Notes under the pieces: generated by a model
What the model was told of the DNA's origin: nothing
Seen by the model: only the letters and a program-made list of their open reading frames with translations
Databases searched by the model: none
Assembly: GCA_964495655.1 (NCBI GenBank)
Contig: CAZBWK010000042.1
Location: forward strand, 1-34,056
Origin: JAAYJR01 sp964495655
GTDB taxonomy: Bacteria; Bacteroidota; Bacteroidia; Bacteroidales; Prolixibacteraceae
Length of the DNA: 34,056 bases
Reading direction: 5' to 3'
Shown here: in pieces, positions 1 through 7,767 of the stretch
Layout of the letters: each line of letters opens with the position of its first letter
Numbering within the stretch: the first letter of the stretch is position 1
Translations under genes and position numbers: made by a program

Positions 1-593
1 CCCGGACCGGTAATAAACATTTTAGAAATATTTTCAACCATAAACACAAAGTCAGTGAGTGCCGGAGAATATACAGCTCCACCGGCACACGGGCCTAAGA
101 TGACTGAAATTTGCGGAATAACTCCCGAAGCCAGGGTATTCCTGTAAAATATCTCTCCATATCCTGCGAGTGAGTTCACTCCTTCCTGTATCCTGGCGCC
201 TCCCGAGTCATTTATACCTATCAGGGGAACTCTCATTTTCAGTGCATGATCCATAATTTTTGTAATCTTTCTGGCATGCATCAATCCGAGAGAGCCTCCG
301 GCCACAGTAAAATCCTGTGCAAATATGCAAACAGGCTTATTATATATTGTCCCGGTCCCTATTATGACACCATCCCCGGCAAGCACTTTTGTCTCCATTC
401 CAAAATCTCTGGCGCTATGCTCCACAAAGAGGTCATATTCATGAAATGAATTCTTATCAAGTAAAGCGACTATCCGTTCGCGGGCAGTCAGTTTACCCAT
501 TTGAGTCTGCTTTTCTATAGCCTTGTCACCACCGCCTTTTTGAATTTCTCTTTTCCTTTTTCTAAGGTCAAGAACGTTTCTTCTTATTGACAT
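1..593 (-). CDS. Acyl-CoA carboxylase/decarboxylase carboxyltransferase subunit (MmdA/PccB type), partial
   Basis: Carboxyltransferase subunit of a biotin-dependent enzyme acting on propionyl/methylmalonyl-CoA, probably methylmalonyl-CoA decarboxylase alpha or propionyl-CoA carboxylase beta. Only the N-terminal 197 residues lie in the window; the gene runs off the left edge. It starts at the ATG complementary to 591-593 with MSIRRNVLDLRKRKREIQKG. Family signatures are KLTARERI (about residues 34-41), the acyl-CoA oxyanion loop DSGGARIQEGV (129-139) and GPCAGGAVYSPALTDF (167-182). In Bacteroidales such genes usually serve the succinate-propionate pathway, and the biotin carrier and membrane subunits would lie beyond the edge. 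The family is secure. The choice between decarboxylase and carboxylase is not, because the C-terminus and partner genes are missing. No convincing promoter was seen in the 118-base gap behind it. Confidence 0.85.
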   Translation of the reverse strand, partial: MSIRRNVLDLRKRKREIQKGGGDKAIEKQTQMGKLTARERIVALLDKNSFHEYDLFVEHSARDFGMETKVLAGDGVIIGTGTIYNKPVCIFAQDFTVAGGSLGLMHARKITKIMDHALKMRVPLIGINDSGGARIQEGVNSLAGYGEIFYRNTLASGVIPQISVILGPCAGGAVYSPALTDFVFMVENISKMFITGP

Positions 594-711
594 AAAGCGT
601 AATAAATTATAATTTTATAAAAAAAGGATTCTATGGTCTTATTATATACGGGATAAAATTAATCATTTTTTTCAAACACTCTTTAAGTGAAAAATGAGAG
701 GCAAAGCTTAA

Positions 712-1797
712 TCATCTCGCTGCCCACCGGAAAACTGTAAAAGCAATGACACTGTAACCCAGGTTAGGAATCCAGACAGCCAGCAATGGCGGTGCATTAC
801 CATTTACTGCAAATACTGTTGAGATCTGCATGAATAATATATAAGAAAAACTTAACAGCAATCCGAGTCCGAGGTGAATTCCCAGTCCCCCTTTTACCTT
901 CCTCGATGCCAGTCCGGCTCCTATGATCGTAAGTATAAACGCTGAAAACGGGCCGGCAAGGCGTTTATGTTTTTCAATTTCCCACTCCACTGTGTTGATG
1001 CCCCTCATTTTCATTTTTGCTATCTCCTCTTTTAAGTCAGGAGTTGTATAATTTTCCATTTCATTCTTAACAACTCTATAATCATCGGGAGTCATGTTCA
1101 GGGTTGTGTCAATCCGGTAACCCTTCTCAATAACTTCATGACTGTCATATATCTTTCTTCTCCACCAGTTATTAAGGATCCATTTGCCGCTTTCTTCATC
1201 CCACCTGATATTCTCAGCGGTTAATTTTTCAATAAGTTTGGAATCTTCAAAATGCTCAATGGTAAACCTGTATCCTACATTACTCGGGTTATAACTTTGC
1301 ATATAGATAAAAACCCCCGGTTCTATCTGTCTGTGTATGTTACGTTCATCTGACACGGTCTGCCTGTTGTTATCAATGTAAAACTGCCTGAACTGGTTAA
1401 GTGTCTGATTTGCCGGAGGAATTACATAATTGCCGAGAACAAAGGAGAACACAGCAAGCAACAATGCTGACACCAGGTAAGGTCTCATTAACCTGCCATA
1501 TGACACTCCGTTGCTGATAATGGCAATTATTTCAGTGTTATATGCCATTTTTGATGTGAAATAGATCACGGCGATGAAGGTAAAAAGCGGACTGAAAAGA
1601 TTGGCGAAGTATGGGATAAAATTGAGATAGTACTCACTGAGAATGACTGACCAGGAAATATCCTTAGATAAAAACTCATCAAGGTTTTCAGACATGTCAA
1701 AAACAACTGCAATACTTAAGATCAATGCTATTGCATAGAAGAAAGTACCGAGAAACTTTTTTGTAATATAAATATCTATGGTTTTATAAAACTTCAT
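712..1797 (-). CDS. LptF/LptG (YjgP/YjgQ) family permease
   Basis: Inner-membrane subunit of the lipopolysaccharide transport complex; LptF and LptG with the LptB ATPase extract LPS and pass it to the periplasmic bridge. At 361 residues it has the family's usual length. Predicted helices lie at about residues 15-35, 62-82 and 107-125, followed by a large soluble periplasmic region (about 130-285, the beta-jellyroll in known structures) and three C-terminal helices within 283-358. The segment around residues 88-105 (NTEIIAIISNGVSYGRL) matches the cytoplasmic coupling region that contacts LptB. It follows tgt by 5 bases on the same strand, so the two are probably co-transcribed. LptF and LptG cannot be told apart here. 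Family identification is firm. Confidence 0.88.
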   Translation of the reverse strand: MKFYKTIDIYITKKFLGTFFYAIALILSIAVVFDMSENLDEFLSKDISWSVILSEYYLNFIPYFANLFSPLFTFIAVIYFTSKMAYNTEIIAIISNGVSYGRLMRPYLVSALLLAVFSFVLGNYVIPPANQTLNQFRQFYIDNNRQTVSDERNIHRQIEPGVFIYMQSYNPSNVGYRFTIEHFEDSKLIEKLTAENIRWDEESGKWILNNWWRRKIYDSHEVIEKGYRIDTTLNMTPDDYRVVKNEMENYTTPDLKEEIAKMKMRGINTVEWEIEKHKRLAGPFSAFILTIIGAGLASRKVKGGLGIHLGLGLLLSFSYILFMQISTVFAVNGNAPPLLAVWIPNLGYSVIAFTVFRWAAR

Positions 1798-1802
1798 AAT
1801 AA

Positions 1803-2930
1803 TTATAACCTTTCGCTTAATTGCTTAACCATGTCATTCTTCCAACCTTTGAAATTCCCTTCAATAATTTTTTGCCGTGCTGTTCTGACCAGCCACATAT
1901 AAAAAGCCAGGTTATGATGACTGGCTATCTGTGCACCAAGCATCTCATTCGAAACAACCAGATGTCTCAGATATGCTTTTGAATATACATCTACAAAAGA
2001 AGTGCCGTTTTCGTCGATTGGTGAATGATCATTTGCCCACTTACGGTTACGGATATTTATGATCCCTGCAGAAGTGAAAAGCATACCATTTCTCCCGTTC
2101 CTGGTAGGCATAACACAATCAAACATATCTATCCCGCGGTCTACAGCCTCAAGAATATTTACCGGAGTTCCCACTCCCATAAGGTACCTGGGTCTGTTTT
2201 CAGGAAGTTCTGCCGTTACAATTTCTGTCATTTCGTACATCACCTTTTCCGGTTCACCGACAGACAACCCTCCTATCGCATATCCGTCTGCTTCATAACT
2301 CATTACATGACAAGCGGCTTCTTTCCGCAAAGCGGAAAAGGTAGCTCCCTGCACGATCGGGAAGAGGGACTGCCGGTATCCATATAATGATTCTGTCTTA
2401 TCAAACTGGTCAAAACATCTTTTCAGCCACCTGTGTGTAAGTTCCATTGACTTCTTTGCATATTCATAGTCAGCATCACCCGGAGTGCATTCATCGAATG
2501 CCATTATTATATCGGCCCCTATTGAACGCTGTATATCAATTACTTTTTCCGGAGTAAAAATATGATATGAACCATCTATATGCGACTGGAACCTTGCCCC
2601 CTCTTCGCTCAGTTTTCGGATATCTCCCAATGAAAAAACCTGGTAGCCGCCACTGTCGGTCAGCATGGGGCCATCCCACAAGGAAAACCTGTGAAGTCCG
2701 CCTGCCTCTTCAAGAACCTGCATTCCGGGACGTAAATAGAGATGGTACGCATTACCCAGGATCATAACTGCTTTAATATCGTTTTTAAGATCCCGCGCAT
2801 GGATACCTTTAACTGACCCTGCAGTCCCTACCGGCATAAAAACCGGTGTCTCAATTTTACCGTGGGCTGTTGTTATGACCCCGGCTCTTGCCCGGGAACC
2901 ATTTATTGCCGATATTAACTTAAAATCCAT
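1803..2930 (-). CDS. tgt: tRNA-guanine(34) transglycosylase
   Basis: Exchanges guanine 34 in tRNAs with GUN anticodons for preQ1 (or queuine) in queuosine biosynthesis. It has 375 residues, the normal bacterial length. The active site is clear: TDSGGYQVF (91-99, general acid D92), FDEC (145-148), GGLSVGE (220-226) and FDCVMPTRNGR (270-280, nucleophile D271). The C-terminal zinc site is odd: where most bacterial enzymes have CxCxxC just before SRAYLRHL, this one reads NGTSFVDVYSKAYLRHL (308-324) with no cysteines. It is the first gene of a two-gene operon with the LptF/G-type permease. The start is the ATG complementary to 2928-2930, about 22 bases from a TATATTTG box. Confidence 0.95.
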   Translation of the reverse strand: MDFKLISAINGSRARAGVITTAHGKIETPVFMPVGTAGSVKGIHARDLKNDIKAVMILGNAYHLYLRPGMQVLEEAGGLHRFSLWDGPMLTDSGGYQVFSLGDIRKLSEEGARFQSHIDGSYHIFTPEKVIDIQRSIGADIIMAFDECTPGDADYEYAKKSMELTHRWLKRCFDQFDKTESLYGYRQSLFPIVQGATFSALRKEAACHVMSYEADGYAIGGLSVGEPEKVMYEMTEIVTAELPENRPRYLMGVGTPVNILEAVDRGIDMFDCVMPTRNGRNGMLFTSAGIINIRNRKWANDHSPIDENGTSFVDVYSKAYLRHLVVSNEMLGAQIASHHNLAFYMWLVRTARQKIIEGNFKGWKNDMVKQLSERL

Positions 2931-2952
2931 TATCTCTTTTTTAAAAGGAGAT

Positions 2953-2960
2953 CAAATATA
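2953..2960 (-). promoter_or_regulatory. Candidate -7 box for tgt operon
   Basis: Read on the minus strand this is TATATTTG, a perfect match to the Bacteroidota -7 consensus TAnnTTTG, about 22 bases before the tgt start. No clean TTTG -33 box was found at the expected distance; the region there reads TTTTAC on the minus strand, so the call is tentative. Confidence 0.35.
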
Positions 2961-3186
2961 ACTGAGTTTAGTATAAAAAGTAAAATTTTTATTGATCAAT
3001 ACCTTATGTTTTTTATAATTAATTGAATAACAATTTAATAAATTTTTAAATCTGCCAATAAAGAGCATGAAGGGCCTTTTTAGACCCAACCTGTAACTAT
3101 TATTTAAAAACGTCGTTTTTTATCAATTAATTTTGAAATTGAGTTGAATGTTTACATTTTTGGCGAATAATTATTAATTGTAATTA

Positions 3187-4338
3187 ATGCTGAAATCAAT
3201 TCAAACTGCAATAGAGCAGCTTCAGACGCCTGAATGGGCGGTGCTGTATGTTTTTTGTACCATCTGTATTTTCAGGATTTTTTATCAGGTCTGTTTTACA
3301 GGAAGGGTTTTTCGCAAAAAACCGGAGTTTGATGGCGGAGTACTCCCACTGTCACTGATATTGACATTAAGGAACGAGGAGGATAATATAAGAAAGTATC
3401 TGCCAACAGTTTTAGAGGCAAAAAAATCCGGCTTTGAGCTTATTGCTGTTGACGACTTCTCGGCCGACAATTCAATGGCCCTGTTGGGCTCATTGAAAGA
3501 GAAATACAGTCATTTAAAGATTTCTGCACTAAACCAGGAAACCTGGCATTCTGTCAAGATGGCGCAGAATATTGCAATAAAAGCTGCCCGATACGACTGG
3601 GTTATGGTAATTCCTCCATCAATTTGTAAATTTGATCCTGAATGGCTTCAGGTAATATCATCATATATGAATAATGATGTTGATGTCATAGTTAATTACT
3701 CAAATGTTCAGCATACGGGTTCATTCTTCAATATGCTCTACAGGGTGGAAAACTTTTTTCAGCAAATCAAAAGTGCCGGATATATAGTTGTCGGCTTACC
3801 TTTTGTGGTATCAGAGGAAAATATAGCATTCAGGAAGATTAAATATTATGATTCAGGTGGTTACAGGCATAAAGTGGGAGAACCTTATGCAAACCTCGAA
3901 TTACTTATTAACACTTTTATCAGGAAGAAGAGTACAAGGATCCTTTTCAGTGGAAAAACAAAAATACTCAGGGATGAGGTCATTGATGCCTCCGAATTTT
4001 TCGACTTACTGAAAAAAGAGATAAGGATCAGAAAGCATCTTAAAAAATCGAAAAAAATCATGCCTGCAATTGAAGAGTTTACAGAATGTATCTTCCTGCC
4101 ATTTATGGCAGGAATTTACTTTTTAATACCTCCTCTTCTCCCTGTTTTATTGTTTTTGCTTTTTTTAATAATTTTAACAAAATTGTTTATCATAAAAAAA
4201 GCCATCAAACGTTTGAATGAAAGTAAATTATTATTATCTTCGTTAACATATGCATTATTTATGCCTTGTCTGAAGTTGGGTTACCGGTTTTATTATAACC
4301 ATTATATCCTTAAAAAAAGATGCAAAAGCAAAAGATAA
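3187..4338 (+). CDS. Membrane glycosyltransferase, GT2 family
   Basis: GT2-fold glycosyltransferase of 383 residues with an N-terminal hydrophobic segment (about 17-37) and a C-terminal membrane region (about 300-336). The nucleotide-sugar fold is shown by LSLILTLRNEEDNIRKYLP (55-73) and the beta-strand/acidic pair LIAVDDFSADNS (85-96). The site where active GT2 enzymes have their metal-binding DxD (normally in a context like TDADC) reads VMVIPPSICKFDPEWL (139-154) with no DxD. VSEENIAFRK (208-217) matches the downstream acceptor-side motif. It overlaps the following sigma-factor gene by 19 bases, so the two are translationally linked. The acceptor and donor are unknown. It could be a catalytically weakened or divergent transferase. 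Confidence 0.8.
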   Translation: MLKSIQTAIEQLQTPEWAVLYVFCTICIFRIFYQVCFTGRVFRKKPEFDGGVLPLSLILTLRNEEDNIRKYLPTVLEAKKSGFELIAVDDFSADNSMALLGSLKEKYSHLKISALNQETWHSVKMAQNIAIKAARYDWVMVIPPSICKFDPEWLQVISSYMNNDVDVIVNYSNVQHTGSFFNMLYRVENFFQQIKSAGYIVVGLPFVVSEENIAFRKIKYYDSGGYRHKVGEPYANLELLINTFIRKKSTRILFSGKTKILRDEVIDASEFFDLLKKEIRIRKHLKKSKKIMPAIEEFTECIFLPFMAGIYFLIPPLLPVLLFLLFLIILTKLFIIKKAIKRLNESKLLLSSLTYALFMPCLKLGYRFYYNHYILKKRCKSKR

Positions 4339-4928
4339 ATTTGTCAGCAAAAGCACATCAGGATTACACTCTTGTAAAAATGGCTTTGGATGGCGATGAG
4401 AATGCATTCACAAGGTTACTCTCACGGTATAAAGATGCTATATATTTCATGTTGCTTAAAATGGTGAACAACAGGAGTGATGCAGAGGACCTGACACTCG
4501 AAGCATTTGGCAAAGCTTTTAAAAATCTTAACCAGTATTCACCCACATACGCTTTCAGTACCTGGCTATTCAGAATTGCCTCCAATAACTGTATTGATTT
4601 CTTACGCAGGAAAAAGGGCACCTACGTCTATATTGAAAATGACTCAGTTAACTCTGACGAAGGAGATGCGGTTAAGCTGAGATCAAAGGATCTGAACCCC
4701 GAAGAAAAGTTCATACGTAAACAAAAAGCCATATTATTACACCGCGTTGTAAGAAAGTTAAAGCCCCGTTACCGCACACTTGTAGAGTTGAGATATTTCA
4801 GGGAATACTCTTATGAGGAGATAGCGAAAGAGCTTAACCTGCCTTTAGGCACTGTAAAGGCACAGCTGTTCAGAGCCCGTGAGATACTTTTTAAAATGAT
4901 TGACAACACAGAGATAGGCAACAGGTAA
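4320..4928 (+). CDS. RNA polymerase sigma factor, sigma-70 family (ECF-like)
   Basis: Alternative sigma factor of 202 residues with the two-domain ECF layout. Region 2 spans about 18-100 (ALDGDENAFTRLLSRYKD, SDAEDLTLEAFGKAFKNL, FSTWLFRIASNNCIDFLRRK). Region 4 spans about 135-195, with the helix-turn-helix YEEIAKELNLPLGTVKAQLF. A short basic/polar N-terminal extension precedes region 2. The start codon lies inside the glycosyltransferase gene (19-base overlap) and its stop is 4 bases before rsmG, so all three form one transcriptional unit. No anti-sigma gene is adjacent, which separates it from the FecR-paired sigma factor at 15648; this type in Bacteroidota is more often a general or stress sigma factor. 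The regulon cannot be deduced. Confidence 0.92.
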   Translation: MQKQKINLSAKAHQDYTLVKMALDGDENAFTRLLSRYKDAIYFMLLKMVNNRSDAEDLTLEAFGKAFKNLNQYSPTYAFSTWLFRIASNNCIDFLRRKKGTYVYIENDSVNSDEGDAVKLRSKDLNPEEKFIRKQKAILLHRVVRKLKPRYRTLVELRYFREYSYEEIAKELNLPLGTVKAQLFRAREILFKMIDNTEIGNR

Positions 4929-4932
4929 TATT

Positions 4933-5553
4933 ATGGATATTCTTATAAAATACTTCCGGGAATTGACTTCCGGACAAATAGAAATGTTCAGGTCGTTAGA
5001 ACCCCTTTATAATGAATGGAATTCAAAGATCAATGTAATTTCGAGGAAAGACATTTCCCGGTTGTACGAAAGGCATGTTCTTCACTCACTGGCGATAGGA
5101 AAATTCATAAGTTTCATTCAGGGAACTAAAATCCTGGATGTCGGCACCGGCGGAGGTTTCCCGGGGATACCCCTGGCAATTCTTTTCCCGGAAGCAGATT
5201 TTCATCTTATCGATTCGGTGGGTAAAAAAATCAGGGTTGTGAATGAGATCTCATCAGCCCTTGGATTGAGAAATGTAACCACAGAACAGATCCGTCTTGA
5301 AAACCTGAAGGCTAAATATGATTTTGTTGTCAGCCGGGCTGTAACCAAATTGCCTGAATTCGCAGGGTGGGCAAAAAAGAACATCTCTCCTGTGCATAAA
5401 AATGCAATCCCCAATGGAATACTCTATCTGAAAGGCGGAGGCCTCTCCTCAGAAATAAAGCCTTTTAAAAATAAGGTGATTGTTCAGGATCTTTCCAGGT
5501 ATTTCAGGGAAGAGTATTTTGAAACAAAGAAGCTGATTTATATTGAATTATAA
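4933..5553 (+). CDS. rsmG: 16S rRNA (guanine(527)-N7)-methyltransferase RsmG
   Basis: Methylates G527 of 16S rRNA using S-adenosylmethionine. The 206-residue protein has the family's fixed landmarks: NVISR (34-38), HVLHSL (48-53), the SAM-binding glycine loop DVGTGGGFPGIPL (69-81), an acidic residue at the end of the next strand (LIDS, 92-95) and the SRAV motif (134-137). The ATG at 4933 lies 4 bases after the sigma-factor stop codon. It is the last gene of the cluster; downstream is the structured element at 5562-5654 and then convergent pfkA. Nothing in the protein looks damaged or unusual. Confidence 0.96.
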   Translation: MDILIKYFRELTSGQIEMFRSLEPLYNEWNSKINVISRKDISRLYERHVLHSLAIGKFISFIQGTKILDVGTGGGFPGIPLAILFPEADFHLIDSVGKKIRVVNEISSALGLRNVTTEQIRLENLKAKYDFVVSRAVTKLPEFAGWAKKNISPVHKNAIPNGILYLKGGGLSSEIKPFKNKVIVQDLSRYFREEYFETKKLIYIEL

Positions 5554-5561
5554 ATCCGGAT

Positions 5562-5654
5562 CCGTTCACTGAAGTGAACGGCAAGGGATAAGGCATTGAA
5601 CTTGCAGGCTGCTACATCCGGGCCTTATCCATTGCCGTCGGCTTGAGCCGACGG
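5562..5654. repeat. Three-hairpin palindromic element (REP/MITE-like) between convergent genes
   Basis: A 93-base element of regular design. A perfect 20-base hairpin (5562-5581, CCGTTCAC stem, TGAA loop) is followed by a long-range stem pairing 5582-5594 with 5622-5634 (13 positions, one mismatch) around a 27-base loop, then a second perfect 20-base hairpin (5635-5654, CCGTCGGC stem, TTGA loop). Both terminal hairpins begin CCGT and end ACGG. In addition CCGGAT at 5556-5561 can pair with ATCCGG at 5616-5621, which would form a pseudoknot with the central stem. It lies 8 bases after rsmG and 32 before the pfkA stop. It may act as a bidirectional terminator, but the design is more elaborate and lacks a U-tract, so a REP-like dispersed element or structured RNA is equally possible. 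Confidence 0.7.
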
Positions 5655-5686
5655 ATTCAGATGATCATTAATATCTCCATCCAAAT

Positions 5687-6733
5687 TTATAACTCCTCAT
5701 CCCCGAATGATACCCCCATCTTCCTGCCTTTAAGGATCAGCGGATTCTCAGTATCCACCAGCCTCAGTTTATTCCCCACCTCACTCAGAGGCACAGCTGT
5801 CAGGTCCCCTCTATTCATAGCAACCATCGTCCCGTAACATCCCTCAGCAATACATTGAGCAGCAAAAGCTCCATACCGTGTCGCAAGTATCCTGTCGTTG
5901 GGTGTCGGGCTCCCCCCCCTCTGTATATAACCCAATACAGTCTCGCGGGTTTCCATGTCAGTATAGATCCTTATTGCTTCAGCAATAAAAGACCCGGCAG
6001 AACGATTTTTAGGGTGTTCTATTCCTTCAGCCACAACCACAATAGAGTATGGTTTCTTCTCTGCAAAGCGGCTTTCAATTTTTTTACAGACAGCGCGGAT
6101 ATTGTATGGCAACTCAGGAATAAGAATAATGTCACCACCTCCGGCCGTACCCGAATATAAGGCAAGCCAGCCGGCATTATGTCCCATCACCTCGATGATC
6201 ATAACTCTCTGGTGGGAATTAGCTGTATTATGAAGACGGTCAATTGCATCCGTTGCGATCTGAACAGCAGAATCAAATCCAAAGGTTACGTCAGTACCCC
6301 AAACATCATTATCAATGGTCTTGGGGATACCTATCACATTCATGCCCTCCTGAGAAATCATATGCGCTGTTTTCATTGTTCCGTTGCCTCCGATACACAC
6401 AATACAATCCAGTCCCAGGTCTTTGTAAGTACTTAGTATCTTTTCCGGTTTATCCTGATCGTTATTGCCGTTATCATATCCTTTATAAGGTTTTTCACGC
6501 GAGGTGCCAAGAATAGTGCCGCCGACAGTTAAAATACCTGAAAGCTGCGACTCTCTTAAAATAATATATTCACGGTTTATGAGGCCCAAAAAGCCGGCAG
6601 TGAAACCATAAACTTCCATTCCGTATTCTATTATGGCAGTCTTGCCGACTCCCCTGATAGCTGCGTTTAATCCCGGACAGTCACCTCCGGCAGTGAGAAT
6701 CCCTATTTTTTTTGTTTTTCCTGAATTGCCCAT
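5687..6733 (-). CDS. pfkA: 6-phosphofructokinase (PfkA family)
   Basis: Phosphorylates fructose 6-phosphate to fructose 1,6-bisphosphate in glycolysis. The 348 residues cover the family: GGDCPGLNAAIRG (16-28), GGNGT (115-119), the catalytic loop GIPKTIDND (135-143, base D141), EVMGHNAGWLAL (181-192) and IQRGGSPTPNDRILA (270-284). Donor preference can be partly read: glycine 118 sits where E. coli Gly104 favours ATP (PPi enzymes have Asp), but lysine 138 sits where E. coli has Gly124, a lysine typical of PPi enzymes and of a divergent ATP-using subgroup. Asn117 replaces the usual metal-binding Asp of GGDG. ATP use is therefore likely but not certain. It is monocistronic and convergent with rsmG. 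Confidence 0.93.
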   Translation of the reverse strand: MGNSGKTKKIGILTAGGDCPGLNAAIRGVGKTAIIEYGMEVYGFTAGFLGLINREYIILRESQLSGILTVGGTILGTSREKPYKGYDNGNNDQDKPEKILSTYKDLGLDCIVCIGGNGTMKTAHMISQEGMNVIGIPKTIDNDVWGTDVTFGFDSAVQIATDAIDRLHNTANSHQRVMIIEVMGHNAGWLALYSGTAGGGDIILIPELPYNIRAVCKKIESRFAEKKPYSIVVVAEGIEHPKNRSAGSFIAEAIRIYTDMETRETVLGYIQRGGSPTPNDRILATRYGAFAAQCIAEGCYGTMVAMNRGDLTAVPLSEVGNKLRLVDTENPLILKGRKMGVSFGDEEL

Positions 6734-6836
6734 AATTAATAATTTTATTCCCGAAAATTACGAATTATAATTAACGGACTGATCTGTTTTTAAACTTAAA
6801 AGTTAACCTTTTAATTAATTTAAAGAATGATTAAAT

Positions 6837-6868
6837 GTTGGGTATATGATGATTTTGAGTTATTTTTG
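6837..6868 (+). promoter_or_regulatory. Bacteroidota-type promoter for the DUF1080 gene
   Basis: A TTG at 6838-6840 is followed by exactly 20 bases and a perfect TAnnTTTG box, TATTTTTG (6861-6868). Transcription would begin near 6875, leaving a leader of about 40 bases before the ATG at 6916. Spacing and sequence match the primary sigma factor consensus of this phylum. Confidence 0.55.
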
Positions 6869-6915
6869 TTAAAAATTTATTCAATAATGAGTATTTAACC
6901 AAAAAATCAATAGCT

Positions 6916-7710
6916 ATGAGACATATAATTTATTTTCTTTTAACAGGTATGATGATTTTTGCAATTTCATGTACAGGAGGCCGGAAAAAGGCAGACCAGG
7001 ATGCAGAAGAAAAAAAGGCGAAGGTTGAGAAGCCTGCCGGCCCTAATGAACTGGCCAGTTCAGAAAAAGCAGAGGGCTGGGTACTTCTGTTTGACGGGAC
7101 AACCAATACCGGCTGGCGCGGAGTGAACAAAGGCCATTTCCCGGCAGGATGGGAGGTAGTTGACGGCACCATTCACTGCAAAGGTTCCGGACAAGGTGAA
7201 GCCGGTTCTGAAGATGGCGGGGATATTTTGTATGACAAGGAGTTCACCAATTTTCATCTGAAAATAGACTGGAAGATAGGAGAAGGCGGCAACTCGGGTA
7301 TTTTTTATCTGGGCCAGGAGGTTGAGGACTGGCCTATCTGGAAAACCGCACCGGAATTCCAGGTACTTGACAATGATAAACACCCGGATGCAATACTTGG
7401 CAAAGACGGCAACAGGAAAGCTGCTTCTCTGTATGACCTGATACCGGCAAATCCTCAAAACACCAAACCGGCAGGTGAATGGAACTCGGCAGAGATACTT
7501 GTTTACAATGGCACTGTGGTTCACAAACAAAACGGAGAGACTGTTCTGGAATACCATCTGTGGACAGATGACTGGAAAAAACTTGTGGCAGATTCTAAAT
7601 TTCCGGCTTTGAATCCTGACTGGGCAGATGTGGCCAAATCAGGTTACATTGCTTTACAGGACCATGGCGATGATGTCTGGTACAGGAATATTAAAATAAG
7701 AGAGCTCTGA
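6916..7710 (+). CDS. DUF1080 (3-keto-glycoside hydrolase-type) lipoprotein
   Basis: Exported lipoprotein of 264 residues with one DUF1080 domain, a concanavalin-like jelly roll. Members of this family act on 3-keto-disaccharides and related glycosides. The signal peptide ends in lipobox AISC (Cys19), followed by a lysine/glutamate-rich linker to about residue 50. The domain opens with WVLLFDGTTNTGWRG (55-69) and includes NSGIFYLGQE, a P-E-F-Q-V-L-D strand, AASLYDLIPA and a closing GYIALQDHGDDVWYRNIKIREL region, all typical. It has its own promoter (6837-6868) and a strong terminator (7731-7767). The Gfo/Idh-type 3-dehydrogenase that usually works with DUF1080 proteins is not in the window, although a sugar isomerase-like protein lies at 14628. 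Substrate unknown. Confidence 0.88.
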   Translation: MRHIIYFLLTGMMIFAISCTGGRKKADQDAEEKKAKVEKPAGPNELASSEKAEGWVLLFDGTTNTGWRGVNKGHFPAGWEVVDGTIHCKGSGQGEAGSEDGGDILYDKEFTNFHLKIDWKIGEGGNSGIFYLGQEVEDWPIWKTAPEFQVLDNDKHPDAILGKDGNRKAASLYDLIPANPQNTKPAGEWNSAEILVYNGTVVHKQNGETVLEYHLWTDDWKKLVADSKFPALNPDWADVAKSGYIALQDHGDDVWYRNIKIREL

Positions 7711-7730
7711 AAAGCTTATGTGGTTTACTG

Positions 7731-7767
7731 AAAAATACCCGGTGGTGTTTGGCCGCCGGGTATTTTT
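7731..7767. terminator. Bidirectional intrinsic terminator between DUF1080 gene and gldB
   Basis: The arm AAAAATACCCGGTGG (7731-7745) pairs with CCGCCGGGTATTTTT (7753-7767) across a 7-base loop: 15 pairs including one G-T wobble. A GC core is flanked by A-tract and T-tract, so it works in both directions for these convergent genes. It overlaps the last bases of the gldB stop codon. Confidence 0.85.

Noticed and set aside
246..449. 67-codon plus-strand ORF
   Set aside because: Lies opposite the carboxyltransferase gene, whose translation is clearly conserved; no family features of its own.
2990..3001. Perfect 12-base palindrome TATTGATCAATA upstream of tgt
   Set aside because: Short, AT-rich and unpaired with any other copy in view; chance is adequate.
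3106..3120. AAAAAC-GTC-GTTTTT hairpin before the glycosyltransferase
   Set aside because: Weak AT stem in a very AT-rich gap, not placed as a terminator for any gene.
3132..3162. Possible promoter TTTG...TACATTTTTG before the glycosyltransferase
   Set aside because: The -7 box has one extra T relative to TAnnTTTG, so it does not match the consensus.
7060..7557. 165-codon minus-strand ORF inside the DUF1080 gene
   Set aside because: Antisense shadow of a well-supported gene with a promoter and terminator.
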